DNA from: a virus
Length of the DNA: 64,000 bases
IMG/VR virus record: IMGVR_UViG_3300023118_000001
Span: 1 to 64,000 of that record
Direction: 5' to 3' (one strand)
Within the stretch, counting starts at the first letter, position 1, and every line of letters begins with the position of its first letter. The position numbers and the translations under genes were made by a program. Shown piece by piece: positions 24,550 through 34,900 of the stretch. The notes under the pieces are model-generated. The model was given only the letters and a program-made list of their open reading frames with translations. It was not told where the DNA came from and did no database searches.

Positions 24550-25251
24550 ATGACTCTTATCGCAACGGACATTCAGGGTCTGGTTCAGGACACGATTGTG
24601 ACCATGTTCCAGATCGACGCCAGCAAGGTGGGGGAGGGGCTACTGTGCTTTTCGCCCACCTCCAACAATGGCGTCCCGGTCAAGTTCGGCGGCATCACCT
24701 ACCCTGCCCTACCGATCACGGCCGACGGCTTCAAGTGGGTGGGCGACGGCACCCTGCCGCGCCCAACCCTGACGCTGGCTGCCAAGGACCTGATGTTCCT
24801 GTCGATGGTGGTCAACTCCGGCGACCTGGTGGGCTGCCCTGTCACCCGCATCCGCACCTACGCCAAGTACCTGGACGATGGTGCCTCGCCAAACCCGCAG
24901 GCGCTGTACCTCCCTGAAAACTTCGTGATCGAGCGCAAGTCTTCGCAGAAGCGCACGCTGCTGCAGTTCGAGCTGTCCGTGGCCATGGACCAGCAAGGCC
25001 TGATGATCCCGGCCAGGCAGGTGCTCCGGGACAGCTGCACTCACCGCTTCCGCTACTGGGCCAACAACCGCTGGAACTACACCGGCGTGACCTGCCCCTA
25101 CACCGGAAACGCGATGTTCGAGCCCAACGGCAACCCCACCACTGACCCGACCAAGGCCAAGTGCGGCAAGCGGTTGAGCGACTGCAAGAAACACTTCGGG
25201 GCGTACTCCACCCTCCCTTTCTATGGCTACCCTGGCGTCGGACGGATCTGA
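24550..25251 (+). CDS. Minor tail protein, lambda L family
   Basis: 233 residues. The C-terminal part has four well-spaced cysteines (DSCTHRFR, VTCPY, AKCGKRLSDC) as in lambda gpL, whose cysteines bind an iron-sulphur cluster and which caps the tail tip hub. The N-terminal ~150 residues are the beta-rich part of the family. ATG with AGGGA four bases upstream. The 67-bp gap before it is one of the few within the tail operon. Confidence 0.88.
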   Translation: MTLIATDIQGLVQDTIVTMFQIDASKVGEGLLCFSPTSNNGVPVKFGGITYPALPITADGFKWVGDGTLPRPTLTLAAKDLMFLSMVVNSGDLVGCPVTRIRTYAKYLDDGASPNPQALYLPENFVIERKSSQKRTLLQFELSVAMDQQGLMIPARQVLRDSCTHRFRYWANNRWNYTGVTCPYTGNAMFEPNGNPTTDPTKAKCGKRLSDCKKHFGAYSTLPFYGYPGVGRI

Positions 25252-25985
25252 TGTTTATCCAATATCTCGAGCAAATTCAGGAAGGCGCCATCGCAGCCTA
25301 CCCAAACGAAGCGGTCTGGTTCATCACCGAGGCCGGCTGCACGGAAGTGGAGAACATCCACGAGCACCCGGACAAATACTTCGCGGTGAAGGATAGCGAC
25401 CACCGCCGCGCTATGGCCGAAGGGCTGCTGGCAGTTGTCCACAGCCACCCGGACAACATCGCCGCGCCGTCCTCGCTGGACATGCAGGGGCAGATCAGCA
25501 CCAACGTGCCGTGGGGCATCATCGCCACTGACGGCACCGTGGCCCACGACCTGATCTGGTGGGGCAAAGGCGCGCCGAAGCACCCGCTGCTCGGCCGCCC
25601 GTTCCGGCATGGCGTGACGGATTGCTACTCTCTGATCAAGGATTACTACGAGATGGAACTGGGCATCGACCTGCCCGAGTTCCCGCGCGACTGGGAGTGG
25701 TGGAAGGAAGGCCAGCAGAACCTGTTCGAGCAAGGGTTCGAGAAGGCCGGGTTCGAGCGCATCGACGCCAGTGAAGCCAAGCCTGGCGATGTCTGGCTGG
25801 CGCGGCTCGGCGGTGAGATGGACGTGGCCAACCACGGCGGCGTGCTGCTACAGGACGAACTGATGATCCACCAGATCGGCGCCAAAGATCCGGTCGACTT
25901 CAGCCGGCTGTCCGCGCGCGAGCCGATCTACCGTTACATGCCCCACATCACACATTGGCTTCGGTACACAGGGAGTGTGAAATGA
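25251..25985 (+). CDS. Tail tip peptidase, lambda K type (JAMM + NlpC/P60)
   Basis: 244 residues in two domains. Residues ~1-110: JAB/MPN metalloprotease-like, with VVHSHPDNIAAPSSLD matching the HxHP...SxxD zinc motif. Residues ~115-244: NlpC/P60 cysteine peptidase, with GVTDCYSLI (nucleophile Cys near 125), a histidine in VANHGGV, and a following H near HQIG. Lambda gpK has the same two-domain form and may cut peptidoglycan or process tail proteins during infection. The ATG overlaps the previous stop. Confidence 0.9.
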   Translation: MFIQYLEQIQEGAIAAYPNEAVWFITEAGCTEVENIHEHPDKYFAVKDSDHRRAMAEGLLAVVHSHPDNIAAPSSLDMQGQISTNVPWGIIATDGTVAHDLIWWGKGAPKHPLLGRPFRHGVTDCYSLIKDYYEMELGIDLPEFPRDWEWWKEGQQNLFEQGFEKAGFERIDASEAKPGDVWLARLGGEMDVANHGGVLLQDELMIHQIGAKDPVDFSRLSAREPIYRYMPHITHWLRYTGSVK

Positions 25986-26578
25986 AAACACTGATGCTCT
26001 ATGGCAGCCTGAAAGAAAAATTCCCTGGCGAGTTCAAGATGGACGTCGCCACACCAGGTGAAGCGATCCGCGCGATGTGCATTCAGTTGCCAGGCTTCGA
26101 GGCTGAGATCAAGGCCGGCAACTGGCGCGTCGTGCGCGGCTCCCTGGAAGGCAACGACGAGGTCAGCGAGGAAGGCCTGCAGATGACGCTGGGTAACCAG
26201 AACGAGCTGCACCTGATCCCGGTCATCGAGGGCGCCAACAGTGGCGCGGGCATGATCATCGTCGGCATCGTGATGATCGTGGCTGCCTTCTTCACCGGTG
26301 GTACGTCGATCGCAGCGTGGGGCGCCATGTCGACCATGCTGGCCGGCGCCGGCCTGGGCATGGTGGTCGGCGGTATCATCGCCAGTACCACCAAGATCCC
26401 CGGCGCAGGAGCGAGCGCCAGCGGCAACGAGAGAGAGGCTGACAAAGCCTCGTTCCTGTTCGACGGCCCAACCAACCAATCGACCCAGGGCGTGGCTGTG
26501 CCGCGTGGCTACGGGCGCATGATGATCGGCAGCATCGTGATCAGCGCCGGTCTCTACGCGGAGCCGATGGCCGTATGA
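25982..26578 (+). CDS. Tail assembly protein, lambda I family
   Basis: 198 residues. N-terminal ubiquitin-like beta-grasp part (MKTLMLYGSLKEKFPGEF...), a long glycine-rich hydrophobic region around residues 85-135 (two membrane-helix-like segments) and a conserved C-terminus (VPRGYGRMMIGS). All are features of lambda gpI, found beside K and J. The start is the ATG overlapping K's stop region, not an upstream in-frame codon. Confidence 0.88.
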   Translation: MKTLMLYGSLKEKFPGEFKMDVATPGEAIRAMCIQLPGFEAEIKAGNWRVVRGSLEGNDEVSEEGLQMTLGNQNELHLIPVIEGANSGAGMIIVGIVMIVAAFFTGGTSIAAWGAMSTMLAGAGLGMVVGGIIASTTKIPGAGASASGNEREADKASFLFDGPTNQSTQGVAVPRGYGRMMIGSIVISAGLYAEPMAV

Positions 26579-29500
26579 CTATCGATCAGGGTAAACAGAT
26601 CCGCGCCGCGGGCAATCGCCATCCGCTGACCATTGAAGGCGAGTGGAAGGTGCACCCGCTGACATCCGCCATTGAGGGTGCCAAGGGCGCCTCCAAACCG
26701 CCTGCCCAGTACATCCCGGTGGAAGCCCCGCAGTCGCTGCGAAGCAAGGCGCGCGGGCGCATCCTCGACCTGCTGGCGCACGGCCCAATCGTGGGGCTGG
26801 TCAACGGGCTGCAGTCGGTATTCCTGGACAGCACGCCGCTGCAGAACCCTGACGGCACGTTCAACTTCAACGGCATCACCGTCCAGACCCGCGAGGGTTA
26901 CCCTGACCAGGCGTACATCCCCGGCTTCACCGCCGTGGAAAACACCATCGACATCTCGGCCGAGGTGAAATTCGCCACGCCGCTGGTGCGGTCGGTGACC
27001 AACAACGACGCCAACGCGGTGATCGTGACCCTGGCTGTACAGGGGCTGAGTGAGCAGAAAGCCAACGGCGATATGGCCGGTTACCAGGTTGGCTTTTACA
27101 TCGACGTGAAAAACTCCAGCGGTGCCTGGACGGTCACGGCGGGTGACACCATCGTCGGCAAAACCACCACCGCCTACCAACGCTCGGTGCGGGTGCCGCT
27201 CAATGGCGTTGGCCCGTTCGATATCCGTGTGCGCCGCGCGCAGCCGGAGTCCAGCTCGGCCAAGATCCAGGACGATCTGTTTTGGGCCATGATGACCGAG
27301 GTCATCGACGCTCGGCTGTCCTATCCGGACAGCGCTCTGGTGGCGCTGGACGCCGACTCGGAACTGTTCGGCTCCAAGATGCCGGCCCGCTCCTACGACG
27401 TGAAGCTCAGCATCATCCGCATCCCGAGCAACTACGACCCGATCAACCGCACCTACAGCGGGTTTTGGGACGGGCAGTTCAAGATGGCGTGGTCGGACAA
27501 CCCGGCCTGGTGCTTCTATGACCTGTCGACCCACCCGGTCATCGGCGCCAACAACCAGTCCGTGGACAAATGGTCGCTGTACCGCATCGCGCAGTATTGC
27601 GACGAAATGGTGCCCAACGGCTACGGCGGCTGGGAGCCACGGTTCACCTGCAACACGCTGTTCGCCAGCCGTGAAGAAGCCATCGTTGTCCTGAACACCC
27701 TGGCCAGTGTTTTCCGTGGCATGGTCTACTGGGGTTCGGACTCGGTCATGGCCGTGGCCGACATGCCAGGCGATGCGCTGAAGCTGGTCACCCCAGCCAA
27801 CGTCACCTCGGACGGGTTCGAGTACGTCGGCACCTCACTGCGCGAGCGTCACTCCGTAGCCGTGGTGATGTGGAACGACCCGAACGATGAATACAAGCAG
27901 GTCCCGGAGCTGTACGAGGACCCTGAAAGCATCCAGTTGTTCGGTTGGAGAGAGACCCAGGTCACCGCAGCGTGCTGCACCAGCCGAGGCCAGGCACGGC
28001 GTCTGGCCAAGTGGATTCTGTACTCGGAACGGATGGAGACGGAGATCGTTTCCTACACCGCGACAGCTGACCACGCTGACCTGCGCCCAGGCGACTACAT
28101 CAAGATCTCCGACCCGGACCGGGCCGGCGCGCGGTATGGCGGCCGGACACTCGATGGCACAGCCAAGGTCATCACCCTGGACAAGGCACCGAAGCCTGGC
28201 GAAGTGGTCGGGACCTGGTATCTGAACTGCGTCATGCCAAGCGGCGTGATCCAGACCCGCGAGGTGCAGGGTTTCAACGGCGACGTGTGCACCCTGAAGC
28301 AGGCGTTCCCGGAAGTGCCGATCAAGGGCGCCGTGTGGGTCTTGTCCAGCGCCTCGCTGGTGACGCCGATGTACCGGGTGACCTCGGTGGTCGAGCAGGA
28401 TGACGGGCTGACCTATCAGATCTCGGCGACCGAGCACAACCCGAACAAGTACAACTTCGTCGAGTTCGACCTGCAGCTGCCCGATACACCGGACAGCACC
28501 ATCCCGTCTGGCCCGCTGGCCGGCCCTACGCACATCACCGCGTCGTCGTTCAAGTACGTTGCCGGCGGCACTGAGCACCAGGGTCTGACCGTGAGCTGGA
28601 GAGGCGTGGACGACGTCCGCTGCAACGGTTACATCCTCGAGGCGCGCGACCCGAACGACGTCACCTTCCGCACCATCTACTCCGGCGCCGGCCTGAGCGT
28701 GGACGAGAAGGACATCGTCGACGGCGAGTGGATATTCCGCATCAAGGCCACGACCTCCACCGGACGGACCTCGGAGTGGGTGCAACTGACCGTCAACATC
28801 GCAGGCCTGCTGCTGCCCGCGCCGCCCGACAGCATCCAGGTCGACGTCACCACGTTCGAGATCTCGCTGCGCCCGCGCAGCATCTACCCGGGTGCGATGT
28901 ATGAGTTCTGGCGCAGTGATGTGCCGCTGACCATGAACATGGTGGAGTCGAACGCCAGGCGTATCGCCATCGGCACCGACCTGGTGGACGTGGGCCTGAA
29001 GCCGAAAACCACCTACTACTACTACGTGCGAGGCACCAACATCTACGGCGTCTCCCAGTTCGTTGGCGCGCAGGGCACCACCCTGTACAACTTCGAGGAC
29101 ATCCTGGCTGCGCTGGACGAGGAGATTCGCCGACCAGGTGGGCTGTTCGACGAGATGCTGCAGTCGGCCGCAGCCAACGTCGAGGGCGTGAAGAACGCGC
29201 TGGACGCGCTGAAGACCGACATCCGCATGCAGAAGATGCTGGAAACCATCCGGGATCTGTCGACCAAGGCGCAACTGGAAGGCACCGCAGCGCGCAACAT
29301 GGTCGAGGAGATCACCCGCCTGACCGAAGACGAAGCGCTGGTGGCGCGGATCACCACGCTGCAGGCTCAGGTCGACGACGACATCACAGCGTCCCTCGAG
29401 GAGATGCAGTTCGCCATGGCGGCGAACAACGAAGCGATCGCTGGCCAGATCCTGACGATCAAGACGCAGATCAACGACGACATCCTGGCTGCCATGCTGG

Positions 29501-30036
29501 TCGAGCAGACTGCTCGGGTCGACGGTGACGGCGCGCTGTCGCAGCGGATTGAAACCCTGTCGGCGTCGACCGAGGACGACATCGCCACGGTCAAGCAAGA
29601 GATCACCGCGCAGGCCAACTACACCGACGGCGCCGTCGCGCGCGCGGTCACCACCGCCACGGTCAACGGCAAGTCGGCTGTGTTCGGTATCCAGGTGGCG
29701 GACGGTGTTGCGGAGATCGGTGCGATCGCTGACCGGTTCTACGTCTACAACCCAGTCGGCGGCAGCTACACGCTGGCGTTCGCGGTAGTTGACGGGCGCA
29801 CGGTAATCCAGGACGCTCTGATCCGCGAAGCCTCCATCACCATGGCCAAGATCAGCCAGGCGCTGCAGTCCGACAACTACAAGCCGAACGAAATTGGCTG
29901 GCGTCTGACCAAGGCGGGGGTCTTCGAGATGAACGGCAACACACCAGGTGAGGGCAGCCTGGTGCAAACCAACCAGACCATCACCGTGACCGACGGCGCG
30001 GGCACACCGCGGGTCAAGCTAGGAAGGCTGAATTGA
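26575..30036 (+). CDS. Tail tip / host specificity protein, lambda J family
   Basis: 1153 residues, like lambda gpJ (1132). N-terminal hub region (DLLAHGPIVGLVNGLQSVFLD), a middle conserved phage_tail_3-type part (~300-550) and fibronectin type III-like modules around residues 640-840 (WRGVDDVRCNGYILEARDPND; YYYYVRGTNIYG). A helical stretch around 850-1030 follows, then a DUF1983-like tip (GVAEIGAIADRFYVY... ITMAKI). The end of the protein is the part most likely to touch the receptor. The last bases overlap the next gene. Confidence 0.92.
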   Translation: MTIDQGKQIRAAGNRHPLTIEGEWKVHPLTSAIEGAKGASKPPAQYIPVEAPQSLRSKARGRILDLLAHGPIVGLVNGLQSVFLDSTPLQNPDGTFNFNGITVQTREGYPDQAYIPGFTAVENTIDISAEVKFATPLVRSVTNNDANAVIVTLAVQGLSEQKANGDMAGYQVGFYIDVKNSSGAWTVTAGDTIVGKTTTAYQRSVRVPLNGVGPFDIRVRRAQPESSSAKIQDDLFWAMMTEVIDARLSYPDSALVALDADSELFGSKMPARSYDVKLSIIRIPSNYDPINRTYSGFWDGQFKMAWSDNPAWCFYDLSTHPVIGANNQSVDKWSLYRIAQYCDEMVPNGYGGWEPRFTCNTLFASREEAIVVLNTLASVFRGMVYWGSDSVMAVADMPGDALKLVTPANVTSDGFEYVGTSLRERHSVAVVMWNDPNDEYKQVPELYEDPESIQLFGWRETQVTAACCTSRGQARRLAKWILYSERMETEIVSYTATADHADLRPGDYIKISDPDRAGARYGGRTLDGTAKVITLDKAPKPGEVVGTWYLNCVMPSGVIQTREVQGFNGDVCTLKQAFPEVPIKGAVWVLSSASLVTPMYRVTSVVEQDDGLTYQISATEHNPNKYNFVEFDLQLPDTPDSTIPSGPLAGPTHITASSFKYVAGGTEHQGLTVSWRGVDDVRCNGYILEARDPNDVTFRTIYSGAGLSVDEKDIVDGEWIFRIKATTSTGRTSEWVQLTVNIAGLLLPAPPDSIQVDVTTFEISLRPRSIYPGAMYEFWRSDVPLTMNMVESNARRIAIGTDLVDVGLKPKTTYYYYVRGTNIYGVSQFVGAQGTTLYNFEDILAALDEEIRRPGGLFDEMLQSAAANVEGVKNALDALKTDIRMQKMLETIRDLSTKAQLEGTAARNMVEEITRLTEDEALVARITTLQAQVDDDITASLEEMQFAMAANNEAIAGQILTIKTQINDDILAAMLVEQTARVDGDGALSQRIETLSASTEDDIATVKQEITAQANYTDGAVARAVTTATVNGKSAVFGIQVADGVAEIGAIADRFYVYNPVGGSYTLAFAVVDGRTVIQDALIREASITMAKISQALQSDNYKPNEIGWRLTKAGVFEMNGNTPGEGSLVQTNQTITVTDGAGTPRVKLGRLN

Positions 30037-30398
30037 GCAACTGGGGACTGGAAATCAGGAACGGGCAAGGCTTCACAAGCCTTGACCCGGACACCTTCAC
30101 CGTGAAGCTGATCGAATCGGTGTGGGTGGGCTGGACCACCATCGACCAAAGTACCGTGATCGACATCCCCATCGAGACCACCTCGGTGGGTGGGGTGTTC
30201 GCTGTGATCACGATCTACAAGATGATGACAGCGGTGCTGAACCCTGACATGCAGATTTACTTCCAGTCCAACGCGCAGCACCCCCAGTGCCTTCCCGTCG
30301 TCGAGGTTTACCCGGGCATGGTCCGAGTGCGGGGTCAGCCAGTGCCAGGCTCCCGCGCTACCGGTATGATCGTGATCAACCTAATGAAATACCTCTAA
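30033..30398 (+). CDS. Small tail-tip accessory protein
   Basis: 121 residues, beta-rich, starting at TTG in the overlap with J. Small proteins of this type occur behind J in lambda-like tails and decorate or extend the tip. No motif recognised; sequence begins MSNWGLEIRNGQGFTSL. A single transmembrane-like stretch (VGGVFAVITIYKM) is weak. Confidence 0.7.
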   Translation: MSNWGLEIRNGQGFTSLDPDTFTVKLIESVWVGWTTIDQSTVIDIPIETTSVGGVFAVITIYKMMTAVLNPDMQIYFQSNAQHPQCLPVVEVYPGMVRVRGQPVPGSRATGMIVINLMKYL

Positions 30399-30406
30399 GG
30401 ACTACC

Positions 30407-31237
30407 ATGTCATACGGATTCTCGGTGCTGGGGAACAGCGGTCAGCTGGTGATCGACGAAGACTCGATGATCATGACCCAGGCATTCCGTGGCGACATCA
30501 TCGTCAGCCCTAACGGGCTGCTCGGGCCTCAGTACGCCTACGGTTACTGCCACGTCACCTACCCTCAGGTGGTCGCCACCGAGTACCCGCCGTTTGTGTT
30601 CGCTGTGCCGACGCCTGGCGTGGTGCCGTGTGGCCTGGGCACGTTCCTGCATCGCGGCGTGGAAGGGGCATGGACCGGGTTCACGGTGCTGGTGACCAAA
30701 CACATCTTCGCCCAAGACGGCTCAGCGATGTACGCAGGGTTCAACACTGGTTGGCAGTACCGGGTCGGCAGCTTCGGGCTGCCAGGTGACAACGGCTACG
30801 CCGACTACGGCCTGCGCATCATGAATGAGTGGAGCGACATCACTTACGACAGCGCCTGGCCCATCATCAAGTTCCGCGGGCTGATGTCGGCCTGGGTCCT
30901 GCAGGAGTTCACTCGCGGGTACGCGCTGAACAACTACTGGGGCGCTGCAGACGTGTCCGGCGACGAAGACTACGTTCTGGCCAAGGGCACGCATGCCTGG
31001 GGCTACCCTGACCTCACCCACGGGTTCATGCTCTCTGGCATGGGATCGGTGGCCACCACCGTCGACCGTGGATCTTGGGAGGCTCCGGTGAACGCGGTCG
31101 TCACCGTGGGCTTCCCCGACGGTAACCGAGGCAACCTATGGGCGGTTGCTTTCTTCGGCGCTGCACAACACCCTAGCGGTGATCTCAGCGCAATGCGAAA
31201 CTGGAACCTCCTGACGGCCGACTTCTCCGGCACGTAA
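30407..31237 (+). CDS. Tail fibre-associated protein, unknown
   Basis: 276 residues, Gly/Tyr/Trp-rich and predicted beta. The start SYGFSVLGNSGQLVIDEDS resembles the opening of the preceding gene (GLEIRNGQGFTSLDPD), so the two may share an N-terminal docking module. Ribosome site TAAGGACTACC-ATG. Likely part of the tail tip. Confidence 0.7.
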   Translation: MSYGFSVLGNSGQLVIDEDSMIMTQAFRGDIIVSPNGLLGPQYAYGYCHVTYPQVVATEYPPFVFAVPTPGVVPCGLGTFLHRGVEGAWTGFTVLVTKHIFAQDGSAMYAGFNTGWQYRVGSFGLPGDNGYADYGLRIMNEWSDITYDSAWPIIKFRGLMSAWVLQEFTRGYALNNYWGAADVSGDEDYVLAKGTHAWGYPDLTHGFMLSGMGSVATTVDRGSWEAPVNAVVTVGFPDGNRGNLWAVAFFGAAQHPSGDLSAMRNWNLLTADFSGT

Positions 31238-31259
31238 GCCAACCACAAGGATGCAGGTA

Positions 31260-31967
31260 ATGGCAGCAGCAGACAATTTCCCAGCGTTTAACGCAGCGGT
31301 GGCTGAGCTTACGCTCAAGGTCCAGGCGCTGATCACCGACGTCAGCGGTGCCCAGGCATCCCTCGGCCCTGAGGTGGCAGCAGCCCTGATCAAACTGGAA
31401 GCCGCGACCACGGCAGCCAACACCGCCGTGGCTGCCGCGACCACCGCGACCCAGGCCGCCGCCGCGCTGACCGCCCTCAAGGCTGAGTTCGACGCCGCCA
31501 TCATCACGGTCGAGGGATTGACCACCGACGTGGGCACGCTGAACGAGCAGGTCGGCGCAGCCATGGCGCTGATGACCACCACGCAGCTTGCGCTGCAGGC
31601 CGCGCTGGATGAAATCGAAGGCATCTCCGGCAACCTCGCCCAGGTGAAAAAGCTCAGCCTGGCAGCGGTCAGCCCGGCTGGCCACGCCTCGGCGGTGATC
31701 AACACCGCGCACAACGTCGGCAACGGCGGGCTGATGCTGCTCGGCGTCTACTGCACCACGTCCACCCCGCTGCAGATGTACGACGTGCTGATCAAGGTCG
31801 GCTCGACGATCCTGTACGAGGCGGCCGGCGTGCTGGGTGAACTGAAGGATACCTTCTCGCACTTCGCCATCGCCAGCGGCGTGATGGAAGTCACCCTGAC
31901 CAACCAGGGCAACGCAGCCGCCGTGCTGACCCCGACCGTCGTCTTCACGGAGCTGGCCCTCGTATGA
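31260..31967 (+). CDS. Helical connector + beta head, tail fibre component
   Basis: 235 residues: residues ~5-135 are Ala/Thr-rich helix heptads (a trimeric coiled-coil stalk), residues ~140-235 a small beta domain (SVVINTAHNVGNGGLMLLGV-like). The ATG at 31260 has AAGG and AGG upstream; an in-frame ATG nine bases earlier lies too near the ribosome site. It overlaps the large spike gene by four bases and could be its stalk or chaperone. Confidence 0.7.
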   Translation: MAAADNFPAFNAAVAELTLKVQALITDVSGAQASLGPEVAAALIKLEAATTAANTAVAAATTATQAAAALTALKAEFDAAIITVEGLTTDVGTLNEQVGAAMALMTTTQLALQAALDEIEGISGNLAQVKKLSLAAVSPAGHASAVINTAHNVGNGGLMLLGVYCTTSTPLQMYDVLIKVGSTILYEAAGVLGELKDTFSHFAIASGVMEVTLTNQGNAAAVLTPTVVFTELALV

Positions 31968-34900
31968 GCATCAACACCAACCAAAGCTCCAGCTACATCC
32001 ACCTGGCCACCGACATCGCCATCGAAGGGCAGAACTTCGACGAGGTTCGCGCGGAGTGGCGAGACATCCAGAACTTCAACCTGCAGAACACCTTCAACTA
32101 CGCCGGCTCCAATCAGACCGGCTCGTGGATTGTGGACGGTGGCGACGGCGCGGCACCGGCAGAGACCCGTGAGAAGCGGGCGTTCTGCACCACCGGCAAG
32201 GCCAGCATCACGTTCACCGGCACCAGTGTCGCGGTGCGTGCATCGCTGAACCCCGGCTGGGGCGTGGCGTACATCCTGATCGATGGGCAGCTGCCCTCCA
32301 CGATCCCGGGCCTGGCCAAGTTCAAGGACATCGTCAGCTCCAACGCCGATGACTTCAGCGCCTGGGGCAACGAGTTCCGCGACCAGGTGGTGGCCGACGG
32401 TCTGGCGCCTGGCACGCACACGCTGGACATCCTCTGCTACACCAACAGCCCGACGGAGTTCTTCATCTTCTCCGGGATCAAGGTCTACTCCTACGCCAAC
32501 AAAGACATCGACATCAAGGCGTTCTCGCTCAAGACCAGCGAGCGAGTGCAGCCCACCAAACTCAAGCTGTGGACCCAAGGCGTCTCGGCTGAGAACGTGG
32601 TACTGAATTTTGACGCCAAACTTCTGCACCCGACCACACAGACCTCGCTGGGTAACGTGCTGATCGGCGCGTTGAACGCCAACACAGCCTACGAGCTGTC
32701 GTTCGCCCCCAACCTGCTGGGCACGGAGCCATCGGGGATCATCACCCTGCCGATTGTGATGACAGCCAACGTGGGTGACCCGGACGGCACCAACGTCGGC
32801 GAGGTGGCGCTGGATCTGACCCACACCTCGGACCAGATCACCTACGTCAGCACCAACTGGTGGGAAGACCCAGCCACGCCGACCCTGGCGAGCATGCACG
32901 CGACTGCATCCAAGCAGGCCTGGCTGTCCTTCAACCACACCGGTGACCTGCTCAAGCTGCTGGGCTACGTGGACTTCGGCGCGGCCACGGTGCGCGTGCT
33001 GAAGGACGCTGTCGAGCGCAACCTGACCTCTTGGAACGTCGGCCAGACCGTGATCAACATCGCCTCCACTGTCGGCATCACTGTCGGCATGATGGCGATC
33101 GGTCGCGGCATTCCTGACAACGTCACAGTGACCGCGGTAACGCCGACCAGTGTGACATTGTCGGCGGCGGTGACCATCAAGGTCACCAACGGCGCCATCG
33201 CCTTCGGCACCGTGCACGGCGTCCTCGACATGAACGAGAACAACGAGGCGCTGCAGGGCACCATGCAGATGCGTCAGCTGGCTGGCTTTGGCGCAACCTA
33301 CAAAGGTCGCCTGGTGTTGCAGCCGACGGCGAACAAGACCTTCGGCGTGAACATGATCTACACCCGCCGGACCTACACCTACACCATCGTCACCGAGACG
33401 CTTAACGCCAAGTTCAGCATCTCCCAGGTCAACCACCTGCCGATCTCCGGCGTCAAGCTGGACGGCGGCAAGATCGCCTACATCGACCCGAACAAGAACG
33501 TCTACACGCCGCTGGCCAACCCGCCAATCGACAACCGCAACATCAGCGAGGTCAGCATCGAGTACCGGTTCCCGACGTTCCTGTGCTGCTACACAGCCGG
33601 CAACAAGGAGCTGTTCAAGCAGTACGACGTGGTGATCACCGACCCGATGGCGCTGAGCCGCAAGGAAGTGAAAGAGCTGCAGGACCTCGGCATCCAGGTG
33701 ATCAACTACGTGTCCTTCGGCGAAGAGGACGGCGTGCTGTCGAACATTTGGGACAACACCTCGGAACAGGGTCCGCACACTGGCGACGGCACAGGGCCTG
33801 GCGGTTACGCCGGCTACTACCTGAAGGGTGGCTACGACATGGGCGAGTTCTCGGAGTGCACCAACGACCGCCAGCGCTACGAAGGCGTGAAGGCGTGTGC
33901 CTTGAGCAACCCGAAGTATTACCAGGGCGTGGGGCGCTGCTCGAAGGCCTGTGGCAACGATTCGCGCACCGGGTACAGCGAGTACGAGACCGGGGGCAGC
34001 TGCGCCGCGGGCTTCACCAAGGACAACAACTGGATTCGTGACGCCTCCACAGCGTGCTCGAACAACGCCTGCCCGCAGTTCTCGCCGATGCACAGCGGCT
34101 GCACCCAGTACGTCCAGGCCGAAGGCGTGTGGGGTCAGGATTTCTCAATCCTCGATCACAACGCGCCGGACGAGAACGGGATTTGGGACTCCTTCTACGT
34201 CGACGCGGTGAAGCGCGGGCCTGGCAGCTGGTTCAATAGGCTGCAGGATTACTACCTGCCGCTGGTGTTCAACGAGCCGGTTCCCTACGACGAAGTCCTG
34301 ACCGTGGCTCAGCACCCGCTGACCGATGGCTCGCTGATCTACGGCATCCTGATGACCCACGCGCCGATCGATGATCATGAACCCTTCAGCGTGCAGCATG
34401 TGGCCAGCGGCAAGTTCCTGATCCCAGGCCAGCACTTCTCCTACGACCAGAAGATCGGCACCATCATCCTGGCGTTCAACAGCGGTGTGCTGGAGCCGGA
34501 AGCGCCGCCTAACCCTGCCGTCGGCGCGCAGTACCGCGTGAAGTATTCCAAGCGCGGCCTGGGCAGCGACGGGGTGTTCATGGACACCGTCGACACCGTG
34601 GACATCTACCCGCGCGAGGACTACCTGCAGGGGGCGGCTGACCTGATCAACGACCTCAAGCTGCTGTGGCCTGACCGCGCGTTCTGCTCCAACCGTGGGT
34701 TCACCATCTACGACCGCATGATCCACAGCTGCACCTGGATCATGACCGAGTCGGTGTTCAGCCATTACCACTTCGGCGAGGACTACTACAGCGAGGTCGA
34801 CGAGGCTGCGGCTGTGTGGAACGAAGAAGTGGCGGCGATGATTCAGGAGCTTCGCAAGAAGCACACCTTCGACGTGGTCTGCTTGAACTACGCGCCTAAC

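Noticed and set aside
31748-34093. Long antisense frame (781 codons) over the spike gene; similar ones at 27835-29967, 51486-53693 and 19057-21231
   Set aside because: All lie opposite well-supported genes, without ribosome sites, with antisense-type composition.
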